64,000 bases of DNA from IMG/VR virus record IMGVR_UViG_3300044643_000612, positions 1 to 64,000 of that record; one strand, written 5' to 3'. The translations under genes and the position numbers were made by a program. The stretch comes from a virus. A model generated the notes under the pieces. That model ran no database searches. It was given only the letters and a program-made list of their open reading frames with translations, and was not told the DNA's origin. Positions 1 through 8,740 of the stretch are shown here, in pieces (positions within the stretch are counted from its first letter, which is position 1; each line of letters begins with the position of its first letter).

Positions 1-86
1 TGCAGCGGCGGCTGTCCATCTTGTGGATTGTGTTCTGGCTTGGCCCGCCTCTGTATTTCGTCTGGACCAAAGGAGTGCTGGGATGA
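1..86 (+). CDS. C-terminal part of small membrane protein (cut by window start)
   Basis: The reading frame is already open at base 3 and ends at the TGA at 84-86. It encodes the last 27 residues of a protein whose complete copy lies at 61065-61244. The visible part holds one hydrophobic segment (LSILWIVFWLGPPLYFVW), so it is membrane anchored. Its stop overlaps the start of the next gene in GGATGA. No function is recognised. Confidence 0.6.
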   Translation, partial: QRRLSILWIVFWLGPPLYFVWTKGVLG

Positions 87-127
87 CCTATCCGCCCGAA
101 CTGCAAGCCTACTACGACGCCCACGAC
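1..127. repeat. 127-base exact repeat, copy 1
   Basis: Bases 1-127 are identical to 61159-61285. The first mismatch is base 128 (g here, c at 61286). It covers the end of the membrane protein gene and the first 15 codons of the next gene. The repeat begins exactly at the window edge and its length equals a common assembler k-mer size, so it may mark circular closure or a graph join. Confidence 0.95.
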
Positions 128-256
128 GCGATGATGGACGCGGAGCGATGGGATTCTCTGCGTCACCATTGGCCGCGCCTTTACGGCCTCTACAAGGTCG
201 CCCGATACGCCGCCGTCCGTCGCTGGCTATTGCCCGAGACGCCGGAGTTCGGATGA
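83..256 (+). CDS. Small conserved hypothetical protein (57 aa)
   Basis: The start is the ATG at 83, with AAGGAG just upstream, rather than an in-frame ATG 60 bases earlier inside the previous gene. The product starts MTYPPELQAYYDAHD and ends LPETPEFG. A homologue lies at 61241-61414: the first 15 residues are identical at DNA level, the middle diverges, and the C-terminal motif YKVARY..AV....LPETPEFG is kept. That pattern shows a real, selected protein. Function unknown. Confidence 0.7.
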   Translation: MTYPPELQAYYDAHDAMMDAERWDSLRHHWPRLYGLYKVARYAAVRRWLLPETPEFG

Positions 257-1506
257 GGTACCTGTCCCTGTTCAGCGGCATCGAGGCTGCGAGCGTGGCG
301 TGGGAGCCGCTGGGGTGGGAGTGCGCCGGCGTCGCGGAGGTGGATGCGTTCGCCAGCGCGGTCCTGGCACACCGCTACCCGTCCGTCCCGAACCTCGGCG
401 ACGTGACGAAGATCGACGCGGCGGATCTCGCCGCACTGGGTCGCATTGACCTTGTGGTATTTGGATCGCCCTGCCAGGACCTGTCCGTGGCGGGCAAGAG
501 GGAGGGGCTGGCCGGTGAGCGCAGCGGACTGTTTCACGTCGCCGTCGACATCGTGCGATGGGCAAGGGATTACTGCGGATGCCGATGGGCCTTGTGGGAG
601 AACGTCTGCGGAGCCTTCAGCAGCAACAAGGGACGCGACTTTGCAGCAGTGGTTGGCGAACTGGCGGGTGTCGACGTCCCCGTCCCGCCCAAGGGCTGGG
701 GCACGGAGGGCGCCGCCGTTGGCTCCGAAGGAATGGTCGAGTGGGCCGTGCTGGACGCGCAATGGTTCGGAGTGGCGCAACGGCGCCGTCGCGTGTTCGC
801 TCTCGCAGACTTTGGAGACTGGGCCAGTCGACCGCCGGTTCTTCTTGAGCCCCAAAGCCTGCGCGGGGATCCTCCGCCGCGCCGAACGGCGGGGAAAGGC
901 ACTTCCGCCGATGTTGCTCCGAGCCTTGTCTCAAGTGGCCGGGGCGTCGAGCGAGCTGGAGAGACCCGAGGGCAAGACCCTGTAGTGGCGGTTCGCAGCA
1001 TCAGCACCGGAGACGTGTCCCACTGCCTGAACGCCGGCGGCATGGGGCGGATCGACTATGAGAGCGAGACGATGGTCGTCGAGCCCTACACCCTCGCCAT
1101 TCGCGGGCGGGAAGGCGGCGCAACGCTGGAGGCCCGGCAGGACGGCGTGTCGAACGCCATCCTGACACCGACAGGCGGGCGATCCGGTGTTGGCGTCGGG
1201 GCGGTTGCGGTCTGCGCGACCGGCGAGGTCTTCCACACGCTTCAAGCCGACGGGTTTGACGCCAGCGAGGATGGCACAGGGCGTGGTGGTGGTGCGGTTG
1301 TGCAGGCTGGCCTCCAAGTCCGCCGCCTCACCCCCACAGAGTGCGAGCGCCTCCAGGGCTTCCCTGACGGCCACACGCTGATCCCCTACCGCGGCAAGCC
1401 CGCAGCAGACGGACCCCGATACAAAAGTTTGGGAAACAGCATGGCCGTCCCGGTCATGGCCTGGATCGGGCGACAGATCGAAATTGCAGAGAGTGGCTTG
1501 ACATGA
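253..1506 (+). CDS. DNA (cytosine-5-)-methyltransferase
   Basis: The 417-residue protein begins at the ATG overlapping the previous stop in ATGA. The C5-methyltransferase motifs appear in order: motif I FSGIEAAS (residues 7-14, SAM binding), motif IV SPCQ with catalytic Cys74, motif VI ENV (116-118), motif VIII QRRRR (176-180), and the C-terminal LTPTECERLQGFP and GNSM blocks (motifs IX-X). No endonuclease is next to it, so it is an orphan enzyme. Likely roles are protection of phage DNA from host restriction or mimicry of host methylation. Its recognition site cannot be read from sequence. Confidence 0.93.
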   Translation: MRYLSLFSGIEAASVAWEPLGWECAGVAEVDAFASAVLAHRYPSVPNLGDVTKIDAADLAALGRIDLVVFGSPCQDLSVAGKREGLAGERSGLFHVAVDIVRWARDYCGCRWALWENVCGAFSSNKGRDFAAVVGELAGVDVPVPPKGWGTEGAAVGSEGMVEWAVLDAQWFGVAQRRRRVFALADFGDWASRPPVLLEPQSLRGDPPPRRTAGKGTSADVAPSLVSSGRGVERAGETRGQDPVVAVRSISTGDVSHCLNAGGMGRIDYESETMVVEPYTLAIRGREGGATLEARQDGVSNAILTPTGGRSGVGVGAVAVCATGEVFHTLQADGFDASEDGTGRGGGAVVQAGLQVRRLTPTECERLQGFPDGHTLIPYRGKPAADGPRYKSLGNSMAVPVMAWIGRQIEIAESGLT

Positions 1507-1718
1507 TGACCGGCGAAGAGTTGCGGGACGCCCGCGAAGACCTTAAACTCACCCGACAGGAGTTGGCTGACATCCTGCGCTTCGGCGCGAACGGCGAAAG
1601 GCGGATCCGGCGCATGGAGCGAGACGAGATCGAGGTGTCCGGCCCCGTGTCGGTCGTCATGGAGGCCCTGCTTGATGGCTGGTCGCCCGAGGACGGCTGG
1701 CAGTCGGATGACGGCTGA
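1503..1718 (+). CDS. HTH domain protein (XRE/Cro type)
   Basis: This 71-residue protein starts at an ATGA overlap with the methyltransferase stop. Residues about 5-45 read as a Cro/XRE helix-turn-helix (GEELRDAREDLKLTRQELADIL, then an arginine-rich helix). The size fits a stand-alone DNA-binding regulator. Coupling to the methyltransferase suggests that it may control that gene or the downstream packaging operon. The partner site is unknown. Confidence 0.7.
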   Translation: MMTGEELRDAREDLKLTRQELADILRFGANGERRIRRMERDEIEVSGPVSVVMEALLDGWSPEDGWQSDDG

Positions 1719-1956
1719 CGAGGTGGTGGCGCGGCTCACCGGAGAGGCGGCTTACCTGAGCCTCACCCATGGCGTCCTCGTCATGGCCGATGGGCAGCGC
1801 ATCCCGCTCGTGCGCATGTACGACAAGGACGGAGACCCGACGGTCCACGCGACCGAGGCCGTCACCTTCCTGCTGAACGGCCCGGACTGCGGCGCCCCGA
1901 GCGGCTACGTCCTGCTGCCGTGCGACATGTTCGACCTGCTGGGAACCCTGCATTGA
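1708..1956 (+). CDS. Hypothetical protein (82 aa)
   Basis: The start chosen is the ATG at 1708 inside the end of the HTH gene (11-base overlap); an earlier in-frame start at 1672 would overlap more. The product (MTADEVVARLTGEAAYLSLTHG...) has no motif I recognise. It lies between the HTH gene and terminase and its stop overlaps the probable TTG start of terminase, so it is probably co-translated with it. Confidence 0.6.
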   Translation: MTADEVVARLTGEAAYLSLTHGVLVMADGQRIPLVRMYDKDGDPTVHATEAVTFLLNGPDCGAPSGYVLLPCDMFDLLGTLH

Positions 1957-4493
1957 CAGTCACCCGCGAGCAACTGATGGCCCTGTCCAAGGAGGACCTG
2001 CTGTTCATCGACTGGCAGGGCCGCTGGCGCGCAACGGCCAGGCCGGACCAGTTGCTCCCCGACACCGGGTGGTCGCAGATCGGCGTGCAGGCCGGGAGAG
2101 GATACGGCAAGCAGCTTTGCAAAGAGACGCCGATCCCGGCGCCCTCCGGCTGGCGGCGACTCGGCGACCTGGAGGTCGGCGACGAGGTCTTTGACGAGAC
2201 CGGCGCCCCGTGCCGCATCGTCGCCACCTACGAGCAGCCCGTCACTCGCGCTTACCGCCTGACTTTCAGCGACGGGGCGACGATCACGGCCTGCGAGGAC
2301 CACCTGTGGGTCACTTGGACCCACCGCGAGCGCAAGCAGTTCATCCGCCACCACCCCGAAGCCGACGATTTCCCTGAAAACTGGCCGGCGCACGTCCAGC
2401 CCCTGTGGGATTCCCGCGGCAGCGTCGTCGGCGCCGTCGGACCCGAGGTGCGCACCACCGCCGAGATCGTTGACACGCTGGTTTTCGGCACGCGCGGCGA
2501 CACGAACCACTGCATCCCGACCTGCCACCCCCTGCAATACCCCAAAAAGGCCCTGCCAATCGACCCTTGGGCGCTCGGCTACTGGCTTGGCAACGGTGCG
2601 ACCGTAGGCCCCGGCATCAGCACCCACCCCGACGACACGGACCTCGTCGTGGCGCGCTACGAGGCCCTTGGCTACAGCGTGACGCGCTACGCCAACGGCA
2701 GGGACGGCTACGTCAAGGGCCTTTTGGAGCCGCTCAGGGCCGTTGGCGTGGTCGGCGACAAGCATGTGCCCCGAGACTACCTGCAAGGCTCTGTGAAGCA
2801 GCGCGAAGCCCTCCTGGCGGGCCTGCTGGACAGTGACGGGCACTGCTCGCTGTCGGCGGGTCACATCGAGTTCTGCTCGACCCTGCGCTGCCTTGCCGAT
2901 GCGGTGGTTGAGTTGGCGCGTTCCCTCGGCCAGAAGCCCGTCCTGCTGGAAGACCGGGCGCGGCTCAACGGCAAGGACTGCGGCCCGCGCTACCGGGTCA
3001 AGTGGCGCAGCACCTACCAGCCGTTCTCGCTGCCCCGCAAGGCTGCGGCGTGGCGCACGCCCGGCGCTCAGGCCCTGCGCAACCGGCACCGCATGATCGT
3101 CGCCGCCGAGGAGGTGGCGCCGGTGCCCATGCGCTGCCTGACGGTCGACAGCCCGAACAGCATGTTCCTGTGCGGCGAGGCGATGATCCCGACGCACAAC
3201 ACCCGGGTCGGTGCCGAGTGGCTCGGGCAGAAAGCCTACCGGGACACCAACAAGTTTCCGTTCCGGGTCATCGCCCCGACGCTCAACGACGTGCGGTTCA
3301 CCTGCTTCGAGGGCCAATCCGGCCTGCTCAACGTCATCCCGCCCGAACTCGTCGCCGACTACAACAAGACCAACCTGCTGATCACCCTGATCAACGGCGC
3401 CACGATCCGCGGCTTCGGCACAGAGGAGCCCGAGCGACTGCGGGGGCCAAATAGCGCCGGCGACTGGGGCGACGAGGTCGCGGCGTGGATCCGCGATCAA
3501 GAGGCGTGGGACCAGGCCGCGTTTGGTCGGCGTCTCGGCGTCAACCCGCAGGTCGTCTGGACCTCGACGCCCAAGCCCAAGACCCTGATCCGCAACCTGA
3601 CCGAGCCCAAGCCCGGGCGCATCATCATCCGGGGTTCGACCTACGACAACCGCGAGAACCTCGCAGAGTCGTTCTACGACGAGTTGAAGAAGTACGAGGG
3701 CACCAAACTCGGGCGGCAGGAACTGGAAGGCGAACTGATCGACGCCGAGGAGGGCGGCATCATCGCCCGCTCCTGGTTCAAGTTGTGGCCGGCGAGCAAG
3801 CCCCTGCCCAAGTTCGAGTGGATCATCATGTCCCTTGACACGGCCTTCACCGAGCGCACCCTCGACAAGCGCACCCACGACCCGGACCCGTCGGCCTGCG
3901 CCGTGTTTGGCATTTTCTGGCACGAGGACGTGATGAACGTGCTGGTCCTTGACTGCTGGAGCGACCACCTCGGGATGCCCGACCTCATCACCCGGGTGAA
4001 GCGCGAATTGAACACCGCCTACGGCGACGACGAGGACACGGCGCTCATCAAGCCGATGTTCGGCCCCGCCAAGCCCATGACCAGCGGTCGCAAGCCCGAT
4101 CTGCTCATCATCGAGGACAAGGGCAGCGGCATCAGCCTGCGCCAGTCGCTGTCGAAGGAAGGCATACACGCCTACCCCTACAATCCCGGTCGCGCCGACA
4201 AGCTGGCCCGCCTGCATATGGTAAGCCACCTGTTCGCTCGCGGTTATTTTTGGTTGCCCGAAAGCGAGAAACGGCCCGGCAAGCCGCGTACTTGGACCGA
4301 GCCCGCGCTGGACCAACTTTGCTCCTTCCGGGGCGGGGGTTCCATCAAGCACGACGACTTCGTGGACGTTTTCAGTCAGGCTTCGCGTGTCATTATGGAC
4401 AAGGGCCTACTTTCCGGTGTAAAGCGTGAAAGCAAGTCCGTCCGCGAGGCCCCGGCACCGCCGAAACCCCGCGTGAACCCCTACGCCATCTGA
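1953..4493 (+). CDS. terL: Terminase large subunit (TerL) interrupted by an intein
   Basis: This is the packaging motor ATPase/nuclease that pumps DNA through the portal. Numbered from the TTG at 1953, the 846-residue precursor carries an intein at 54-416, leaving a 483-residue mature protein of normal TerL size. Joining the exteins restores the Walker A sequence GRGYGK+TRVGAEW. The C-extein shows Walker B (GDWGDEVAAW), the coupling motif TSTPKP, and RNase H-type nuclease acids in SLDTAF, IIEDKGSG and KHDDFVDVF. The start is uncertain: TTG 1953 overlaps the previous stop and fits homologues; GTG 1920 and ATG 1977 are alternatives. The gene is inactive until the intein splices. Confidence 0.93.
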   Translation: MTVTREQLMALSKEDLLFIDWQGRWRATARPDQLLPDTGWSQIGVQAGRGYGKQLCKETPIPAPSGWRRLGDLEVGDEVFDETGAPCRIVATYEQPVTRAYRLTFSDGATITACEDHLWVTWTHRERKQFIRHHPEADDFPENWPAHVQPLWDSRGSVVGAVGPEVRTTAEIVDTLVFGTRGDTNHCIPTCHPLQYPKKALPIDPWALGYWLGNGATVGPGISTHPDDTDLVVARYEALGYSVTRYANGRDGYVKGLLEPLRAVGVVGDKHVPRDYLQGSVKQREALLAGLLDSDGHCSLSAGHIEFCSTLRCLADAVVELARSLGQKPVLLEDRARLNGKDCGPRYRVKWRSTYQPFSLPRKAAAWRTPGAQALRNRHRMIVAAEEVAPVPMRCLTVDSPNSMFLCGEAMIPTHNTRVGAEWLGQKAYRDTNKFPFRVIAPTLNDVRFTCFEGQSGLLNVIPPELVADYNKTNLLITLINGATIRGFGTEEPERLRGPNSAGDWGDEVAAWIRDQEAWDQAAFGRRLGVNPQVVWTSTPKPKTLIRNLTEPKPGRIIIRGSTYDNRENLAESFYDELKKYEGTKLGRQELEGELIDAEEGGIIARSWFKLWPASKPLPKFEWIIMSLDTAFTERTLDKRTHDPDPSACAVFGIFWHEDVMNVLVLDCWSDHLGMPDLITRVKRELNTAYGDDEDTALIKPMFGPAKPMTSGRKPDLLIIEDKGSGISLRQSLSKEGIHAYPYNPGRADKLARLHMVSHLFARGYFWLPESEKRPGKPRTWTEPALDQLCSFRGGGSIKHDDFVDVFSQASRVIMDKGLLSGVKRESKSVREAPAPPKPRVNPYAI
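2112..3200 (+). other. Class-3-type intein with LAGLIDADG endonuclease inside TerL
   Basis: This 363-residue intein is inserted in the Walker A loop. The first residue is taken as Gln, not Cys/Ser, because only that boundary restores GKT. The class-3 signature is visible: Trp66 of DHLW (block B), Cys342 of RCLTV (block F), Thr361 before the terminal His-Asn, and Thr as +1 extein residue. In this class the block F Cys starts splicing instead of residue 1. Two LAGLIDADG-like motifs (ALGYWLGNG and LLAGLLDSDGHC) mark an in-frame homing endonuclease of the usual two-motif kind. Confidence 0.88.
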
Positions 4494-4500
4494 GGCCCGC

Positions 4501-7005
4501 ATGGATCCCGAAGACGACCAGCCGGAAGAGGGCGAGTTCTACGAGGTCGAGGACGACAGCGAGAGCGATGTCGTCGACACGGAGGACGGCGGCGCTATCG
4601 TCACGCTGGACGAGGGCGACAGCGACGAGCCCTCCAGCGATTTCCTACAGAACCTGGCCGAGACACTGCCTGAGACCGAACTGAAGGCTCTTGCCACTCA
4701 GTTTCTGGACTTTGTGGAGCGCGACCGGGAGGCCCGGGCCAAGCGCGACGAGCAATACGAGGAGGGCATCCGTCGCACCGGCCTCGGGGACGACGCGCCG
4801 GGCGGCGCGCAGTTCCAGGGCGCGAGCCGTGTTGTCCACCCGATGCTGACCGAGGCGTGCGTGGACTTCTCGTCCCGCGCCATCAAGGAGTTGTTCCCGG
4901 CAGGCGGGCCGGCCAAGGACTTCATCCCCGGCAAGGTCACTCGCGAGAAGGTGCTGAAGGCGCGTCGCAAGACGGCCTACATGAACTGGCAGTTGACGAA
5001 GCAGTCGCCGGAGTTCCGCTCGGAACTGGAGCAGCTTCTGACGCAGGTGCCGCTCGGCGGCGCGCAGTACCTCAAGGTCGGCTGGAAAGAGACGAAGAAC
5101 CGTCCCAGCTTCCTGTTCGTCGCCATCGACGAGATGCTCATCCCCTTCGCGGCGACCAGTTTCTACACCGCGCAGCGCAAGACCCACGTCCAGTACCTGA
5201 CGCAACTGGACTACGACCAGCGCGTCAAGTCCGGCATGTACCGCGACGTGGACCTGGTCCCGGCGGGCATGGACCCTGACCGCACCAAGGCCGACGTCGC
5301 CAACGACAAGGTCGAGGGCCGCGAAGAGAGCGCCTTCAACGAGGACGGCCTGCGGACGATCTTTGAGATCCACACCACCGTCGACATCGAGGACGACCGC
5401 ACGGACGGGCCAGCGCCCTACATCCTCACTGTGGACAAGGTGACGTCCAAGGTCCTGAGCATCTACCGCAACTGGGACGAGGAGGACGACGCGCAGGAAG
5501 AACTCCAGTGGTTCGTGGAGTTCCCCTTCGTGCCCTGGCGGGGCGCATACCCCATCGGCATCACGCACATGATCGGCGGGCTGTCCGCCGCGGCGACGGG
5601 CGCCCTGCGCGCCCTGATGGACTCGGCGCACATCAGCAACAGCCAGACCATGCTGAAGCTGAAGGGTGCCGGCATCGGTGGCCAGAGCATCGACATCCAG
5701 CCCACGCAGGTGGCGGAGATCGAGGGCGGCATCAACGTGGACGACGTCCGCAAGGTCGCCATGCCGCTGCCGTTCAACCAGCCCTCCGGCGTTCTGTTCC
5801 AACTGCTCGGCTTCCTCGTGGAGTCGGGCAAGGGCGTCGTGCGCACGACCATGGACGACGTGTCCGACGGCAACGCCAACGTGCCGGTCGGCACGACCAT
5901 GGCGAAGATCGAGCAGGGCATGGTGGTGTTCAGCGCCATCCACATGCGGCTGCACAACGCCATGGGCCGGATGCTCGATATCCTGCACCGCCTCAACGGC
6001 ATGTACCTCGACGACGAGGCGCAGAAGGACGAGATCGGCGAGGAGATCGCGACCCGGGCTGACTTCGCCGGGCCGATGGACGTCATCCCGGTCAGCGACC
6101 CCAACATCTTCTCCGAGACCCAGCGCATCGCGCAAATCCAGACCATCGCCCAGCGGGCGGCGGTGCAGCCGGGTCTCTACAACGCGCGCAAGGTCGAGGA
6201 GCGCATCCTTGACACGCTGAAGGTGCCGAACGCCGCCGACCTCTTGGTGCCTCCCGTCGAGCCCAAGGAGCAGAACGCGGTGGCCGAGAACGTGGCACTG
6301 ACCATGGGTCGGCCCGTCATCGCCTTCCCGCAGCAGGACCACATCGCTCACCTGTCGGCGCATCTCGGCTACATGCTGAACCCGGTGCTTGGTGCCAGCC
6401 GGCTGATCGCCCCGCAGTTCCTGCCCGGCGTGCTGAACCACATCAAGGAGCACATGGCACTGTGGTATGCCCAAAAGGTCTACGAACTGAGCAACGAGGC
6501 TACGGGCATGGACATCGGCGAGGCCGTGCGCGACAACAAGAGCGTCGAGGACAAGCAGTCTTTCGACCGGATGCTGGCGGAAGCGTCGAACACCGTGTCC
6601 GCTCGTGCTGCGGATGCGTTCGGTGCGCTGCCGCCCGTGATTGAGCAGGCCGTGCAGATGCTTCAGGCCATGTCGCCGCAAGGCCCGCAGGATCCGGCGG
6701 TAATGGCCGCTCAGGCCGAGACGCAGCGCCGGGCGGAGGCTGACAAGGCCAAGGCGGAACTGGACGCCCAGCGCCTCCAGATCGAGCAGCAGGACAACCA
6801 GGTCGATGCGCAGATGCAGCAGGCCAAGATGGCCGCTGAGATGCAGGCAGACCAGATGCAGCAGCAGAGCGAAGACCAGCGATCTGCGCTGGAGATGCAA
6901 GCCCGCGTCGCGATGAACGACGCCGACAACCAGACGGCCATGTTGCTTGCCCAAATGGGCGGCGGCGAGCCTGCGGTGAACCCGAACCCCAACCCCCAGC
7001 CCTAG
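4501..7005 (+). CDS. Portal protein
   Basis: The 834-residue protein lies directly after TerL, the usual portal position. The N-terminus is very acidic (first 45 residues). Then comes a body with GASRVVHPMLTEACVDFSSR and the long FVEFPFVPWRGAYPIGITHMIGG region typical of large portals of short-tailed phages. The last ~120 residues are rich in Gln/Ala/Met and predicted coiled coil, which would form the barrel/crown reaching into the capsid. It would be a dodecamer at the packaging vertex. The assignment rests on position, size and recognisable blocks. Confidence 0.88.
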   Translation: MDPEDDQPEEGEFYEVEDDSESDVVDTEDGGAIVTLDEGDSDEPSSDFLQNLAETLPETELKALATQFLDFVERDREARAKRDEQYEEGIRRTGLGDDAPGGAQFQGASRVVHPMLTEACVDFSSRAIKELFPAGGPAKDFIPGKVTREKVLKARRKTAYMNWQLTKQSPEFRSELEQLLTQVPLGGAQYLKVGWKETKNRPSFLFVAIDEMLIPFAATSFYTAQRKTHVQYLTQLDYDQRVKSGMYRDVDLVPAGMDPDRTKADVANDKVEGREESAFNEDGLRTIFEIHTTVDIEDDRTDGPAPYILTVDKVTSKVLSIYRNWDEEDDAQEELQWFVEFPFVPWRGAYPIGITHMIGGLSAAATGALRALMDSAHISNSQTMLKLKGAGIGGQSIDIQPTQVAEIEGGINVDDVRKVAMPLPFNQPSGVLFQLLGFLVESGKGVVRTTMDDVSDGNANVPVGTTMAKIEQGMVVFSAIHMRLHNAMGRMLDILHRLNGMYLDDEAQKDEIGEEIATRADFAGPMDVIPVSDPNIFSETQRIAQIQTIAQRAAVQPGLYNARKVEERILDTLKVPNAADLLVPPVEPKEQNAVAENVALTMGRPVIAFPQQDHIAHLSAHLGYMLNPVLGASRLIAPQFLPGVLNHIKEHMALWYAQKVYELSNEATGMDIGEAVRDNKSVEDKQSFDRMLAEASNTVSARAADAFGALPPVIEQAVQMLQAMSPQGPQDPAVMAAQAETQRRAEADKAKAELDAQRLQIEQQDNQVDAQMQQAKMAAEMQADQMQQQSEDQRSALEMQARVAMNDADNQTAMLLAQMGGGEPAVNPNPNPQP

Positions 7006-7019
7006 AGGACACCCCCCTG

Positions 7020-7133
7020 ATGGCCAAGCCGACCGAGAAGACCAAGGGTCCGGTTCCCCAGCACCACATGCTGGCGACGACCGGAAAGCCGCGCCCTGAC
7101 AACGCGCGCAAAGGGCCGATGCCGCCCAAATGA
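7020..7133 (+). CDS. Small basic protein (37 aa)
   Basis: A short frame starts with the ATG at 7020, preceded by AGAGGA, and ends in an ATGA overlap with the next gene. The product is Lys/Pro rich (MAKPTEKTKGPVPQHHMLAT...). Tight packing between the portal and the next gene supports translation. No function can be assigned. Confidence 0.5.
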   Translation: MAKPTEKTKGPVPQHHMLATTGKPRPDNARKGPMPPK

Positions 7134-7324
7134 CCGCCGACATGCTGATCAGGAGGCTGAAGGAGGCGCAAGCTGAACTCGCCCATGGCCTCCTGATTAC
7201 GCCTGCCGGGCGGGACGCCTTCGAGTATGGCCGAGCCGTCGGCCTCTACGAGGGATACGAGAGAGCCTGGAACTTGATCGCGAACCTTTTTGAGGAATCG
7301 GAACGCGGTAAGTTCGACATCTAA
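7130..7324 (+). CDS. Hypothetical protein (64 aa)
   Basis: The gene is coupled by ATGA to the small frame before it. The product MTADMLIRRLKEAQAELAHG... looks helical and charged; no domain is recognised. It sits in the head-gene operon between the portal and the GroES-like gene. Confidence 0.65.
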   Translation: MTADMLIRRLKEAQAELAHGLLITPAGRDAFEYGRAVGLYEGYERAWNLIANLFEESERGKFDI

Positions 7325-7333
7325 GGAGCACAC

Positions 7334-7762
7334 ATGCAAAGCATTGCGAACAACATCGCCTTCAACTACGGCACCGTAGACGAGGCATTTCCGCCCTGCG
7401 ACCCGCTGGTCAAGCCGTTCGGGTCACGAGTTCTGGTCCAGTTTCGGACCCCCAAGAAGGTCACGAAGGGCGGCATCATCCTGACCGCCGACACCCGCGA
7501 GACCGAGCACTACAACACTCAGGTGGCTAAGGTCGTGGCCGTCGGCGAACTCGCTTTCAAGAACCGCAACAACATGACGACATGGCCTGAAGGTGCGTGG
7601 TGCGCGCCGGGCGATTTCGTTCGCGTCCCGAAGTACGGCGGAGATCGCTGGACGGTGGCGACGGACGATGGAGAGGATGAAGCCATCCTCGCCCTGTTCA
7701 ACGACCTCGACATCCTCGGCCTTGTGACCGGCGACCCGCTGGCCATCAAGGCTTTCATCTAA
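7334..7762 (+). CDS. GroES-like co-chaperonin
   Basis: The 142-residue protein has the Cpn10 pattern: GSRVLVQFRTPKKVTKGGIILTADTR (first strand plus a mobile-loop-like segment), VVAVGELA, PGDFVRVPKYGGDRW. It is longer than host GroES (about 95 residues) because of N- and C-terminal extensions. Position before the scaffold and capsid genes suggests that it helps fold the capsid protein with host GroEL, as T4 gp31 does. A good start is set by AAGGAG before ATG 7334. Confidence 0.82.
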   Translation: MQSIANNIAFNYGTVDEAFPPCDPLVKPFGSRVLVQFRTPKKVTKGGIILTADTRETEHYNTQVAKVVAVGELAFKNRNNMTTWPEGAWCAPGDFVRVPKYGGDRWTVATDDGEDEAILALFNDLDILGLVTGDPLAIKAFI

Positions 7763-7772
7763 GGAGCCGCCT

Positions 7773-8726
7773 ATGTCCGACGTGATGACCGAAGACGACG
7801 ACCTGGAGATCGTGGAGGTCGACGAGATCCCCGAATCCGCTGCCGAGGAGCCTGCGGCACCAGAAGCCGCGGCGCCGGAGCCCGAGGAGCCTGACGAGGA
7901 CGACGATGAGGACGACGAGCGCCTGGCGGAAAGCCAGGACGACTCGGAGGACGACATCGTCAACCGCAACCGCATCAAGCGGCAGAAGCGCCGGCAGGCA
8001 CAGAAGCAGGGCCGGGAGCGGCTTGAAGCCGAGGTCCGGCGCCTAGCCCACGAGAACATGGAGTTGGCCCGCAAGGTCAACACCATCGAGGGCGTCCACC
8101 TCACGCAGGCCGAAACCACTCTCTCGCAGCAGCTTGCTGCGGCGCGCGAAGAGGTGCGGCAGACCGAGGTGATCATCGCCCGGGCGGTCGAGGCTGGCAA
8201 CGGCGAGGACGTGGCTGCGGCCATGCGCCTTCGTGACGACGCGAAATACCGCGCCGATCAGGTCGCCGCCGAGCAGCAGCGGTTCACCCAGACGCGACAG
8301 GCCCCGACACAGCCTGTCGACCCGCGCACCCGCGCCTACGCCACGCAATGGGTGCAGGCCAACCCGTGGTACAGCCAGAACGGCACGGACGAGGCGTCCG
8401 TCCTCGCCCGGCGCATTGACCAGGGGCTGTTGGCGGAGGGCTATGACCCGACGACAGAGGGCTACTACCGCGAGTTGACCCGGCGCGTGGAGGCCCGCTT
8501 CGGGGGGCCAACGGTTTCCGCCGAGGAGCCTGCGCCCCGGCGCAACAAGGCCCCGCCGATGGGCGCCACCCGCGAACACGCCCCGGCCAGCACCCGGCGC
8601 ACCACGGTCCACGTGACGCCGGAGATCCGCCAGTCCCTCGAAGACGCAGGGTATTGGGACGACCCTGTGGTCCGCAACCGAGTGCTCCGCCAGATCGAAG
8701 CGCAGCGCAAGAATCCCACCCGTTAA
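7773..8726 (+). CDS. Scaffolding-like head protein
   Basis: This 317-residue protein has an extremely acidic N-terminus (residues 5-65), a basic stretch (NRIKRQKRRQAQKQGRERLE), a long coiled coil (about 85-170) and a basic C-terminus ending ILRQIEAQRKNPTR-like. Composition, length and location two genes before the major capsid protein fit a procapsid scaffold. No catalytic motif is visible. It could also be a capsid maturation or internal protein. Confidence 0.65.
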   Translation: MSDVMTEDDDLEIVEVDEIPESAAEEPAAPEAAAPEPEEPDEDDDEDDERLAESQDDSEDDIVNRNRIKRQKRRQAQKQGRERLEAEVRRLAHENMELARKVNTIEGVHLTQAETTLSQQLAAAREEVRQTEVIIARAVEAGNGEDVAAAMRLRDDAKYRADQVAAEQQRFTQTRQAPTQPVDPRTRAYATQWVQANPWYSQNGTDEASVLARRIDQGLLAEGYDPTTEGYYRELTRRVEARFGGPTVSAEEPAPRRNKAPPMGATREHAPASTRRTTVHVTPEIRQSLEDAGYWDDPVVRNRVLRQIEAQRKNPTR

Positions 8727-8740
8727 AAAAGGACGCGACA

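Noticed and set aside
1905-4352. Long open frame (815 codons) on the - strand opposite terminase
   Set aside because: It mirrors the codon positions of the high-GC terL gene, has no recognisable domain, and terL motifs plus intein are unambiguous on the + strand.
4645-7143. 832-cod on open frame on the - strand opposite the portal
   Set aside because: Arg/His/Val/Leu-rich shadow of a GC-biased gene; no ribosome site or domain, and it would run against the whole head operon.
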